Source: Candidatus Roseilinea sp.
Lineage (GTDB): Bacteria > Chloroflexota > Anaerolineae > J036 > Brachytrichaceae
Length of the DNA stretch: 64,000 bases
Direction of reading: 5' to 3'
Assembly (NCBI GenBank): GCA_026003755.1
Contig: BPHV01000001.1
Span: 1-64,000 of the forward strand
Below, in pieces: positions 20,524 through 30,200 of the stretch. A program made the position numbers and the translations under genes. The first letter of the stretch is position 1, and each line of letters begins with the position of its first letter. The notes under the pieces are model-generated. The model did not search any database, was not told the origin of the DNA, and saw nothing but the letters and a program-made list of their open reading frames with translations.

Positions 20524-22953
20524 ATGAAAACAAATCACGCACCATTCGGCGTGCCGGCGCTGCTGGCCGTGTCCGCCCTGCTGGGCCTGCTTGCCTTTTG
20601 GGTCTCGTTGGGCGATTTGGGCCGGCCTTTCCCCGGCTTCCTCCTCATCCGCGACCCGTCCGGCGCGCAATGGTACATCGCCCAGGACACGCCCAGTTGG
20701 TGGCCCGGCCTGCGCACCGGTGAACTCCTGTACGCCGACCGCGTCCTGGCGATTGACGGACATCCGCTCGTTCCGGGCCTCAATTACATGGCCCTGTATG
20801 CGCAGGCCTACGCCCGCGGCGCGCGCGAGATCACCCTGCGGGTGGCCCGTGATGGGCACGTGTTCGATGCGCGCGCGCCCATAGTGCTATACACGCCGGC
20901 TATGTTGCTCGACTTAACCCTGCCGACCGTGCTGGTGCGGTTGTGCGTGTGGCTGCTGGCCGTCCTGGTGTACATCGCCAATCCTGCCGCACCCCTCAAC
21001 CGCGCGGTGAGCGCGCTCGGCGCGCTGATCGTTGTTGTCATCGGAACGTTCGTCAGTGGCGTGAATTTTGACGCCACGGGCTGGCCGAATCGCCTAATCG
21101 AGGTAGGCTGGTCGGCGGCCACGTCGTTTCTCGGCCTCAGCATCTGGCGAGCGATGATGTGGTTCACGGCGGCGCCGAGTGAACGGCCGGCCTGGCGCGT
21201 CTTGCGCGCCGGCCAGATCGTGTTGCTGGCAGGCGGCGTGATCGCCCTCAGCGTCTATCTGATTGCCAAAGTGTTGTGGTGGACGGCCGGTTGGTCGCCG
21301 CGGGTGGGGACGCTGGAGACGATCGGTTTCGCGATGCTGAATGTGTGTGTGTTTGGAGCCGGTTTCTTTGCCTTGTTGCGCATCGCATGGACGGCGTGGC
21401 GCGCAACCAGTCCCCGCCGGCGTCGCCAAAGCCAGATTTTGATGATCGGCTTTGCCTTCTCGCTCCCGCCCATGATTTTTCAGGTCAACGCCAACATTAC
21501 CCAGGCAGGCGCCTGGTTCTTCTTCGGCCCGTTTGACCTGCGCTACCTGTATCTGGCATTGCCCCTGGCGCTGGCGTTTGCTGTGCTGCGTTATCAGATG
21601 CTGCGCAGCGTCCATCCGTTGTTGCTGGTGGCGCTGGCGTTGATGGGCAGCGGCCTGGTCGCCGATGTTGCCCAGTGGGCGTTGCGCGTCAGCGGCAATA
21701 TCCCGCCCGATGCCGATCCCGGCGTGCCTGCGGTCTTGATCATCATCGTCATCACGCTGGGCGTGGGGGCCGTGAGCGTGCTGTTGCCGCGTTGGGCGGC
21801 TTGGTTCTTCAACTGGGAAGGGCAGCGTTACATGGCGGTGCAACAATTTCTCAACCGGGTAATGCCGCGCGCCGAGCCGGCCACATTGCCCAATGAGATT
21901 GCCGCCGCGCTGGTGGCCGAGTTGCAAGTTGAGAAGGCGGCCCTGTGGTTGCTGGACGAGCAAGGGATGTTGCGCCTGGCGGCCATCGCCCGCCATACCC
22001 AGACCGAAGCCGCGGAGCCGCCGGCCTTGCTTCAGCCGCCGGCGGGCGCGCTGGCGGCCCTGCCCGGCGTAGTGATGTTCCTCGACCATCAGCGCGCGCC
22101 GGCCTGGCTGGCGCCGCTGGGCCAGGCCGGCTTTGTCGTGGTTGCCCTGCTCGCTGCGCAGGGCGAGGCGCTCGGCTTGATGGGCCTGGGCCTGCGCTGG
22201 GACGAGGAGACCTTCCATCGCCGTGATGTCGAGATTGTGGCGTTGATCGCCTTGCAGGTCAGCCTGTTTCTGCTCAACGCGCGTCGGATCGAGGCGCTGC
22301 GCGAGGTGCCGCGCCGCGTCTCCGAAGCCCAAGAGCGCGAGCGGCTGCGCATCGCGCAAGAACTGCATGACACTGTGCAGCAATTCTTGGGGCGGCTGCC
22401 CTTTCACCTGGAGCTGAGCCGGCGCGACATCCGCGCCAACCCTGCCGCCGCCGAGGCGCGCCTGGAGCGCTGTATCGCCGACGTTGAGCAAGCCGCCCGC
22501 GTCGCGCGCCAGATTCGCAGCAGCCTGGCCCCCACGCAACTGGTCAATAGCCTGGCCGGCCCGTTGGCCGATCTGGCCGAGCGTTTTCGCGCGCGCTCTG
22601 GCGTGCACGTGTCGGTTGAGATTGCGCCGGCGGTGGACGACCTGCTGGATGTCGAAGCGCGCCACGCCCTCTTTCGCGTGGCGCAACAGGCCCTGGATAA
22701 CGTCGAGGCGCATGCCGGCGCATCGGCGGTGCGCGTAGTGGCGCAGCCGGCCGAGCATGGCGTGCAATTGATCATCGCCGACAATGGGCGCGGCTTTGCG
22801 CCTGAAGACCAGGCCCTCGCGGTCAGAGCAGGGCACTTCGGCTTGCTGTCTATGCGTGCGCGCGTCGAGTCGTTCGGCGGCCGGCTGACGATAGATTCTG
22901 CGCCGGGCCAGGGCACGCGCGTGGTCGCGTGGCTGCCGGCGCTGCGGACCTAA
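20524..22953 (+). CDS. Membrane sensor histidine kinase (NarL-partner type)
   Basis: The 809-residue protein has a first membrane helix, then an external segment with PDZ-like features (GLRTGELLYADRVLAIDGHPL). Several further helices follow (~130-420), then a GAF-like cytoplasmic domain (~440-575), a HisKA_3 dimerisation domain with the phospho-acceptor His615 in AQELHDTVQQFLG, and a HATPase_c domain with DNVEAHAGA and IIADNGRGF. It is read in the same direction as the response regulator gene just upstream. The input signal is unknown. The PDZ-like segment suggests it monitors proteins or peptides outside the membrane. Confidence 0.85.
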   Translation: MKTNHAPFGVPALLAVSALLGLLAFWVSLGDLGRPFPGFLLIRDPSGAQWYIAQDTPSWWPGLRTGELLYADRVLAIDGHPLVPGLNYMALYAQAYARGAREITLRVARDGHVFDARAPIVLYTPAMLLDLTLPTVLVRLCVWLLAVLVYIANPAAPLNRAVSALGALIVVVIGTFVSGVNFDATGWPNRLIEVGWSAATSFLGLSIWRAMMWFTAAPSERPAWRVLRAGQIVLLAGGVIALSVYLIAKVLWWTAGWSPRVGTLETIGFAMLNVCVFGAGFFALLRIAWTAWRATSPRRRRQSQILMIGFAFSLPPMIFQVNANITQAGAWFFFGPFDLRYLYLALPLALAFAVLRYQMLRSVHPLLLVALALMGSGLVADVAQWALRVSGNIPPDADPGVPAVLIIIVITLGVGAVSVLLPRWAAWFFNWEGQRYMAVQQFLNRVMPRAEPATLPNEIAAALVAELQVEKAALWLLDEQGMLRLAAIARHTQTEAAEPPALLQPPAGALAALPGVVMFLDHQRAPAWLAPLGQAGFVVVALLAAQGEALGLMGLGLRWDEETFHRRDVEIVALIALQVSLFLLNARRIEALREVPRRVSEAQERERLRIAQELHDTVQQFLGRLPFHLELSRRDIRANPAAAEARLERCIADVEQAARVARQIRSSLAPTQLVNSLAGPLADLAERFRARSGVHVSVEIAPAVDDLLDVEARHALFRVAQQALDNVEAHAGASAVRVVAQPAEHGVQLIIADNGRGFAPEDQALAVRAGHFGLLSMRARVESFGGRLTIDSAPGQGTRVVAWLPALRT

Positions 22954-22965
22954 GCGGGCAGACGG

Positions 22966-23115
22966 TCAGCTCACCTGCATGTTCCGCTCGGCCTGTGGCG
23001 TGCGATTGACCGACTGCCCGGCGTTGTTGACTGCCCACCCGCTGATGAAGCCGATGTAAGCCGGGATCAACGGCAGCACGCACGGCGAAGCGAACGACAG
23101 GAAGCCGGCCAATCC
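22966..23115 (-). pseudogene. CcdA/DsbD-like membrane protein fragment
   Basis: A short open stretch on the minus strand reads LAGFLSFASPCVLPLIPAY, then IGFISGWAVNNAG, before a stop at 22966. The SFxSPCVLPLxPxYxG pattern is the first-helix signature of the CcdA thiol-disulfide carrier family. Only ~50 residues remain, without the second Cys-bearing half, so it is a remnant. It fills most of the 200-bp gap after the kinase gene. Confidence 0.6.
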
Positions 23116-23154
23116 AGCGCATCAGCCTATTGTTCAACTCACGGCGCAGGGCCG

Positions 23155-24510
23155 TTAACCGCTCAATCGCGCCTGCGCATAGCGCACGGTGTTCGGCGCT
23201 GCGCCCAGGCCAACCAGGTCGATCACGGCTCCGGGCAAGCTGCCGTTGCGCGTTGCGGCGGTGAAGAAGGTGTGCAGGGGATGAGTCAGTTCCAGTTTGA
23301 CCGCCGGCTCAGGCGTTGGCAGCACGGGCTGGACATAGCAGCCGACGGACCCGCCCTGGTTGTCGCACATGTGATACACCGTCAGCAAGTGATCCGGGTC
23401 GCTGGCGTGAAACGCGGCCCAGGTCGGGCGCGGACTGCTCATTGGCACATCACCGGCGTGGCCGGGAGCGATGGTTAATGTCTCGCGCGTTGCGCTGCCC
23501 GACGGCGCTTCCACGCTGTGCACAAGCGTGGCGCGCTGCGCGACTTCGCCGTGCCGCACGCGCGCGTATTTCAGCGCCACGCTGATCGGCAGGCCGGGGA
23601 AGAAGGCGTCGCGCATGAAGGCATGCCATACATTGCGCTCCAGCCAGAGTAAATGCGCGTCGCCCTCCGGCCCGATCCACAGATCGAGGTTGCGAATGAG
23701 GCCGCACGTTTCATCAACGCTGGCCACGGTGAGGATGGGGGAGAAGGGAGTCGTGAGGATGTCGGGCGTCCACGTGAAGTAGAGTTGCCGAAAGTCGTAG
23801 TCCCACGCGTTGCCGGTGACGCGCTGCTTGTGTTCGCGCCACGCGATGTTTGGCTCCACGATGTCGCTGACCGCCATCACATACGCGGCGCGATTTACGA
23901 GCGCCACCTGCGGATAGCAGGCGCGCAGCGGGAAGCGAATCAAGCCATTGCGCCGCCACTGGCCGCTGTGATCCATGAAGCTCCACGCCTGGCCTTCGTG
24001 GCCGACGATGTTGAGCAGCAAGATTTCTCCCCTTGCGCTGTCGGCAGCGATCCCGCGATAGGAATGCTCGGTGAATTCATACGCCTGATCCCAGACAGGT
24101 TGCAACGCGCGGGGCGGACGGTTGGGCGCGCCGGCCTCGAACTGCAACAGGTGAGGGTGACAGGCCCACGACTCGCCGGTGCTCCACGTTTCGCGGTAGC
24201 GCATTTTGGGATTGATCGAAAGCAGAATGCGCCCGCCGGATAAACGGGCCATGGGGCACGGTTCGCGCTCTTCGGGGCCGGGGCCGGCCTGAACGCGCGT
24301 GAAGCCGGCCTGCCCATCGCGCCGCATGAACAGTTGCCAGCGCGTGTTGCACAGCGGCTTGGCGCCGGCCACCGTCTCCGGCACGCTGCAGAACACAGCC
24401 TCGCCGTCGCGGACAATGATGGGCGAGCCGTAACACCATAGCGGGCCGGCCCCGTTGTCGGGCGGTTCGTAAGTCGTGACGATCTCCTCGGCGACGATCT
24501 CGATGCGCAT
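23155..24510 (-). CDS. Uncharacterised BNR/propeller-like protein
   Basis: The 451-residue protein has no signal peptide. GGGAGA lies upstream of the ATG. The sequence is rich in short strands with aromatic and glycine turns (WCYGSPIIVRDGEAVFCSV, RILLSINPKMRYRETW, LWIGPEGDAHLLWLERNVW), repeating roughly every 45-60 residues. This resembles sialidase or BNR-type propellers found in bacterial genomes without a known substrate. No catalytic set could be assigned by eye. It stands alone, divergent from the small reading frame at 24623. A role in sugar or ligand recognition is only a guess. Confidence 0.55.
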   Translation of the reverse strand: MRIEIVAEEIVTTYEPPDNGAGPLWCYGSPIIVRDGEAVFCSVPETVAGAKPLCNTRWQLFMRRDGQAGFTRVQAGPGPEEREPCPMARLSGGRILLSINPKMRYRETWSTGESWACHPHLLQFEAGAPNRPPRALQPVWDQAYEFTEHSYRGIAADSARGEILLLNIVGHEGQAWSFMDHSGQWRRNGLIRFPLRACYPQVALVNRAAYVMAVSDIVEPNIAWREHKQRVTGNAWDYDFRQLYFTWTPDILTTPFSPILTVASVDETCGLIRNLDLWIGPEGDAHLLWLERNVWHAFMRDAFFPGLPISVALKYARVRHGEVAQRATLVHSVEAPSGSATRETLTIAPGHAGDVPMSSPRPTWAAFHASDPDHLLTVYHMCDNQGGSVGCYVQPVLPTPEPAVKLELTHPLHTFFTAATRNGSLPGAVIDLVGLGAAPNTVRYAQARLSG

Positions 24511-24622
24511 AAGCGGTCTCCCTCGGCCTGAATCAAGCTGAATGCTATGGGAGAGGATAGCATGAGGCGCGCAACGCGCCGGCAGTTTGACGCCCCAGCA
24601 TCTGTACTACGGCGGCTTTCTG

Positions 24623-25012
24623 ATGGCGCAGGTGCGCTATTTTGACCCGGCGCGCAGCCGGCCCGGCCTGCCCAACGATGTGGCCGCGCGGGTCGAAAAG
24701 ATCTCAGCCGATAGCGTGACGCTCTGGCTGGTCAACCTGAACCCACTGACAGCGCGCGAGGTGATCGTGCAGGCCGGCGCATTGGGCGAACACGAGTTTG
24801 TCTCGGCCACATTCGACCGGCGCGTCAGCGACTATCCCGGCTCGCAGAAGGCGTATGCCGCGCCGGCCCTGGAAACGCAGCGGACAACGGCGCCATTGAG
24901 CGGCAACCGCATTGCAGTGCGGCTGCCGCCCGGCCACGAAATGCGTTTGCAGGCGCAGATGCGCCGCTTTGTGAACCCCCCGGCTTATGGCCTGCGCGCC
25001 AGCGGCGCATAG
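24623..25012 (+). CDS. Uncharacterised protein, possible 3' remnant
   Basis: The ~129-residue frame starts at ATG 24623 (MAQVRYFDPARSRPGLP); an in-frame TTG at 24587 is also possible. Neither has a good ribosome-binding site. The middle (VTLWLVNLNPLTAREVIVQAG, then GEHEFVSATF) has the strand pattern of a small C-terminal beta domain, as in larger secreted or glycoside-acting proteins, so it may be the end of a truncated gene. Its last 28 bases overlap the convergent beta-helix gene. I do not recognise its family. Confidence 0.4.
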   Translation: MAQVRYFDPARSRPGLPNDVAARVEKISADSVTLWLVNLNPLTAREVIVQAGALGEHEFVSATFDRRVSDYPGSQKAYAAPALETQRTTAPLSGNRIAVRLPPGHEMRLQAQMRRFVNPPAYGLRASGA

Positions 25013-27069
25013 CTGCGCCACACGGCCATCTCCACCGCGCCCACGTCGCACGCGCCGTTCTGCGGACGCAGCGCGTTGCGCTGATCGGTGGGGATGCAGC
25101 GCGCCGGCGGAATGCGGTTGAGCGCGGGGCTGTGCGGCATGGGCCGATGCGTCGGCGTGAAGTCGAACGGCGAGGCGAACCCCAGCGGGCGCAGCAGCGG
25201 GTTGGTGTTGGTCAGGTCGTTGGGCGCGCTGAGCGCCGCGCAGCTCGCATCGCTGCTCAGATTGTCGTTGGCGCTAACCAGCGCGCCGCCGCTGATAGCG
25301 CAGTTCCCGGCCGTGTTGCCGGCCAGCAGGGTGGCGCGCGCGGTTACCGCGCTGCCCGCTGACAGCCATAGCCCCGCGCTGCTGTTGCTGACGATCGTGG
25401 TATAGGTCAGGTAGCCGGGGCCGTTTTGCACGTGTATCGCCCCGCTTGTCCCCTGGTTGCCGCTGAAGGTGACGTTAAGGGCGCTGAAGCCTGCGTTGAC
25501 GACGCTGAGCGCCCCGCCCGACGCGCTGGCCGTGTTTGTGGTGAGCGCGCTGCTCTCCAGCCGCAACCCGCCGGTGCCGTTTTGTGCGACCCCGCCCCCG
25601 CTGCCCGCCACGGCTGCGTTGCCGTAGACGTGTGAGCCTTGCACCATCAGCATCCCGTTTGCACTATTGATTGCCCCGCCGCCCGAGCTGGCGCGATTGT
25701 TGCACACGATCGAGTCTTGCACATAGCTATTGCCTACGTTTGCCAAACCGCCACCCACCGCCGGCGACATCCCTTCGGCGCGGTTGTCGCACACGATGGC
25801 ATTGACGATTCCCATGCTTCCCGCGCTCGCAGTGTTCAAGATTCCCCCACCGATTTCCAGCGCCCGGTTGAATCTCACCTCGCTGCCGATCAGCAGCGCG
25901 CCGGCAGCCATGTTATACCAGCCGCCACCTTTCCGTGCTGTGTTGCTCAGGATCACGCCGCCGTTGATCTCGCCCGGCAGGTTGCCGGTATATAACCCGC
26001 CACCCAGACCGTCGTTGGCGGTTATCACATTGCCGACGATGCTCGATTGATTGACCCACACCATCTGATTGCTGAACACACCGCCGCCCAGCGCGTTCGG
26101 CGAGAGCGATTCCAGCCCATTGCCGACAATGCTCACCTGGGTCAAGGTGGTTGCTGCCCGCGTGGCAATGCCGCCGCCGTGCGCCTCGTCCGTCGTGGTG
26201 ATACGCCGCGCAATGTTGAAGCTTACCGAGCCGCCAAACACGTCGAGCGAGCCGATGCCGGCTGAGGGTCCGTGATAGATGCCCCCGCCGCCGCGTGCGT
26301 TTGCTTCGCTGATCACGGCGGTGTTGTAGAGCACCCGTGTCTGGCTGACAACAGTCGGCCCGGCGCTCAGGATGCCGCCGCCGTCGCCGCCCTGGGTGGT
26401 GTTGCCGGTCACGGTGCTGGCGATCGTGTGCAGCGCACTGCCCTGATGGCACACCCCGCCGCCGGCCCGCGCGCGATTGTCCCGGATTGTCACGGTGTCC
26501 AGCGTCAGCCGGCCCGTGCCACGATGTCGCACCCCGCCGCCGGACTGATAGCACACATCGCCCGAGCTGCCCGTCTCGTAGGTCGTCGCGGGCATCACCC
26601 CGCCCATGATCGTGAGCCGGGTGAGCGTGACGTTTGCGCTGCTGGTGGGCAGCACATCCATCACGCGGTCGCCGACGCTGGCCCCGATGGTGATCGTGAC
26701 GCCGTTGGCCGGCCCGCGGATCGTCAGCGCACCGCTGCTCGGTCCGCCGATGTCCAGGTCGCGGTAGGCGTTGCTGTCATTGTCGCCGCCGCCGGTGTTC
26801 AGCGTGAGTGTGATCACGGCGATGCTGGGGTCGAACACGATCACATCGTCGCCATACGGCCCGACGCCTGTGCAGCCGTTGTAGTCGCTGTTGTTGTTGG
26901 CTGCGTTGATCGCCCGGCGCAGCGAACAGCCGATTGGCCCGCTGGCGAAATAGTCGTTTTGGGTAGTGACGGTAATCGTCGCGGCCTGCGCCGGCCTGGC
27001 GCTGCCGGCCGATGCGCCGCCCAACACCAATCCCGCGATCACCCATCCAATGCGTACCATCGTTCTCAT
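24985..27069 (-). CDS. Secreted right-handed beta-helix protein (choice-of-anchor Q type)
   Basis: The protein is about 694 residues from ATG 27069, preceded by GAAGGAG; the frame is open to 27117. A signal peptide (IGWVIAGLVLGGASAG) is followed by ITVTT, then CSLRRAINAANN, the N-terminal signature of Chlamydia-Pmp-like and choice-of-anchor Q proteins. Many parallel beta-helix coils with GGG(I/V) turns and paired Asn follow. The end VGAVEMAVWRSYAPLARRP carries the short Pro/Arg tail seen in three neighbours. It is a paralogue of the next gene and probably cell-surface adhesive. Confidence 0.8.
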   Translation of the reverse strand: MRTMVRIGWVIAGLVLGGASAGSARPAQAATITVTTQNDYFASGPIGCSLRRAINAANNNSDYNGCTGVGPYGDDVIVFDPSIAVITLTLNTGGGDNDSNAYRDLDIGGPSSGALTIRGPANGVTITIGASVGDRVMDVLPTSSANVTLTRLTIMGGVMPATTYETGSSGDVCYQSGGGVRHRGTGRLTLDTVTIRDNRARAGGGVCHQGSALHTIASTVTGNTTQGGDGGGILSAGPTVVSQTRVLYNTAVISEANARGGGGIYHGPSAGIGSLDVFGGSVSFNIARRITTTDEAHGGGIATRAATTLTQVSIVGNGLESLSPNALGGGVFSNQMVWVNQSSIVGNVITANDGLGGGLYTGNLPGEINGGVILSNTARKGGGWYNMAAGALLIGSEVRFNRALEIGGGILNTASAGSMGIVNAIVCDNRAEGMSPAVGGGLANVGNSYVQDSIVCNNRASSGGGAINSANGMLMVQGSHVYGNAAVAGSGGGVAQNGTGGLRLESSALTTNTASASGGALSVVNAGFSALNVTFSGNQGTSGAIHVQNGPGYLTYTTIVSNSSAGLWLSAGSAVTARATLLAGNTAGNCAISGGALVSANDNLSSDASCAALSAPNDLTNTNPLLRPLGFASPFDFTPTHRPMPHSPALNRIPPARCIPTDQRNALRPQNGACDVGAVEMAVWRSYAPLARRP

Positions 27070-27190
27070 GTCACACGCTCCTTCACTTTTCAAGTCCTGT
27101 TGTCTTTCGGTCGTCATGTTTGCGAACGCGCTGTGTCTGGACGCCTGTTTGAGTGGGCGGGCCGGAGCTGCGCGCGCATGGGCCTAAAAA

Positions 27191-27230
27191 ACATCGTAGA
27201 GACGCTTCCGGGGCAGCGTCTCTACGATGT
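27191..27230 (-). terminator. Intrinsic terminator of the large beta-helix gene
   Basis: The 16-bp perfect arms ACATCGTAGAGACGCT and AGCGTCTCTACGATGT enclose an 8-nt loop. On the minus strand they are followed directly by TTTTTAGG. It lies 27 bp after the stop codon of the gene at 27257. The arm GTAGAGACGC resembles palindromes scattered through other genomes. Confidence 0.85.
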
Positions 27231-27256
27231 GTGCGCTTAAGCCCTGAAGGGTTCGG

Positions 27257-30200
27257 TTACGGCTTGCGCACGATCGGCGCAAAGATTCGGTATTGTACCT
27301 TCACCACCACGCTGTTCGAGCTCGCCGGCGTGTTGGGGTGGGTGGCGGCGTTCACCGTCGCGGTGTTGGTCAGCACCAGCCCCGGCGTGACCGGCGCGGT
27401 GGCCACAATCTGGATGGCCGGCGCCGCGCCGACGCTCAGCGTGGGCGTGGTGCAGGTCACCGTCGGCGCGCTGAAGCTGCACGACCAGCCGGAGCCACTC
27501 GCGCTGACGTAGGTCAGGCCGGCCGGCAGGTTATCGGTCACCGTCACGCTGGTCGCGCTGCTCGGGCCGGCGTTGGTCACCAGCAGGGTGTAGGTGATCG
27601 TCCCGCCGGGCTGCACGGTGCCGGTGATCGGCGTGACGACGCTCTGCGCCTTGCCGATCTGCAGGGTCGCCGCCGGTGTGACCGGCGTCGTCACGCTGGC
27701 CGTGTTGTTACTCGGGACCGGGTCGGGGTTGTCGGAGGCCACTACGGCGGTGTTGGTGATCGGCCCGCCGGCCGGGACGGTAGCGGTGAACACCAGGGTG
27801 ACCGAGTAGGTGGCCGTCAGGCTGCTGAGCGTGAAGATGGCCTGCGATGAAGAGCTGCTTTGCAGCACAAAACCGCCGCTGCTGACCACGCCGCCGAAGG
27901 TTGCGCCGCCGCTCAGCGTATCGGTGAGCACCACGTTGTTGGCCGCGCCGGCTGAGCTGTTGTTGGTGACGATCACGGTGTAGGTGATAGTCTGGCCGGC
28001 GATCACCGGCGAGGGATCGGCCGACTTGCTGACCTCCAGGTTGGCCTCCTCCAGCTCGAACGCGCCTATGTCGCAGTCGATCCCCTGCGGGCGCAACACA
28101 AAGCGCTGGTCGGTATATACGCTATAGCTGTTGCACGCGCCGGCGGCGTCGAGAGCCGGGCTGCCCGGCGACAGCGCGTGGTTCAGTGTCGTCCCGCCGT
28201 TCAGCGCCAGCGGCTGCAGGAGTGGGTCGGTGTTAAGGATCGTCACAGCGCATGTGTTATCGCTCGACATGGACGCGCCCAACGCGGACGTGCCGTTCTC
28301 AGTCAACGCAGCAGTGCAGTTGCTGCCGGCGTTGTAGGCCAGCAGCGTCGCCAGCACCTCGACCGTGCCGCTGACGGCGATGCCGGCGCCGTTGGTGTTG
28401 CTGGCGACGGTGGTGTGGGTGAGGTAGGCCGTGCCTCCCATAGCGGCATACAGTCCGCCGCCGACCGGCGCGCTGTTGCCGCTGAACGTACTGTTCAGGC
28501 TCTCCAACGTGCCGCTGTTGTAAGACCCGCCGCCGTTGCCGCTCGCGGTATTGGCGATCAGTGCGCTGTAGGACACGTTGGCCGGGCCGGCGTTGTAGAG
28601 GCCGCCGCCATCGATCGCGCTGTTGCCCTGGAAGGTGCTGTTGCCGATGAAGAAGCCGGCTGCTGTGGCGTCGTTGAAAGCGCCGCCGCCGTTGTTGGGC
28701 GCAGTGTTGGTCAACACCTGTGAATTCGCGATGTCGACAAAGCCCAGGTTGTACATGCCGCCCCCGTTGCCGGCGCCGCCTGCGCCGGCCGCGTTGGCGC
28801 ACACGGTCGAGGTTATCAGCATCATAGAGCTGCTGCTGCTGTTGTAAACCCCGCCGCCGTCTTGGTCGGCCTGGTTCTGACACACCATGCTGTCCAATAT
28901 CTGCAGACCACTCACGATGTGGTAAATGCCGCCGCCGTTGCCACTGCCAGGCACCGGGCCGGTCACGGCGCGGTTGAAGCGCACTTGGCTGTTGTGTATC
29001 TCGGCCTGGAGAGTGTTGAAGTTGAACCATCCGCCGCCCTGCTGCGCGACATTGGTCAGAATCTGGGTATCGGTGATCCAGGCCGATTGACCTGCGCTGT
29101 GCACGCCGCCGCCGGCGCTGGGCGCATTGGCGGCGGTGGCCGTGTTGCTGACCACCAGCGAGCTGGTCAGCGTCAGCACATTACCGCTGCGTACGCCGCC
29201 GCCTTGCGCTCCCTGGCCGCCGTCGGCGCGGTTGTTGCGGATCTGGCCGTCGAATATATCGGCCACGTCACCTGAAGAAGTGCCGTTGAAGATGCCGCCG
29301 CCCTCGCCGCCGCCAAAGACCGGGTTGCCCTGCGCTGTGTTGGTGGACACGCTGCTGCTTTGCAGGGTGAGCTGGGCGCCGGTGGAATTGACCATGTCGC
29401 TGTTGTAGATGCCGCCGCCGTACGCGCGAACCCCTTCGGCCCGGTTGTAGTCCACACGGCTATTGTTCTGCACGGTGAGCCGGGCGACGTTGAAGAGGCC
29501 GCCGCCGTAAGCCATGATGCCGGGCGCTGCGCCATCGGCGATGTTGTCACGCACCTCCACGCCATCCAGCAAGGCAATGCCGCTGTTCCAGATGCCGCCG
29601 CCGGCGATGTCGCCCCCAACAAACCGGCGCGCCAGGTTGTTGCTCACCTGACCGCCGGAGATGTTCATCCGTACGTTCTGATGGTAAATGCCGCCGCCAC
29701 CCCCCGGCACAACAGACATCGCCGTGCCGCTGATGAGCGCCGCGTTGCTCAACACGTCGGTGTTGTTCAGGAACAGGTCAGCGCTGCTCCAAATGCCGCC
29801 GCCGTTGCCGGGATTGTTCAGGAACGCGCCGGCCGTGTTGCTGAGCACCGTGCTGGCGTTCACCTGCAAGCCGCGCGCGGTCTGATTGTAGATGCCGCCG
29901 CCGTCGCCGTCGGCGCGGTTGTAGGCCACCGTGCTGGTGACGATAGACTTGGGCACCGTGCCGCCAATTGTGGCGACGCCGCCGCCGAAGCCGCCGGGAA
30001 GGATGACGGTGTTGCTCAGCACCTGGCTGTTTTGCAGCGTGAAGGCGCCGCTTAGCTCGAAAATGCCGCCGCCGGCCCGTCCTGCGGTGTTGTCGCGAAT
30101 CGTGCTATTCACCACGGTCAGGTTGAAGCCACTGACGGCGTAGATGCCGCCCCCCATCATATTCGCCGTGTTGTTGCTCACCGTGCTGTTCAGCACCGTC

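Noticed and set aside
21094-22836. A 580-codon minus-strand frame opposite the kinase gene
   Set aside because: It is Arg/Gln/His-rich with no domain, and it mirrors the codon pattern of the real kinase gene on the plus strand.
28178-30055. Plus-strand frames opposite the beta-helix gene
   Set aside because: They are Pro- or Ala/Gly-rich shadows of GGG-turn codons, with no start signals.
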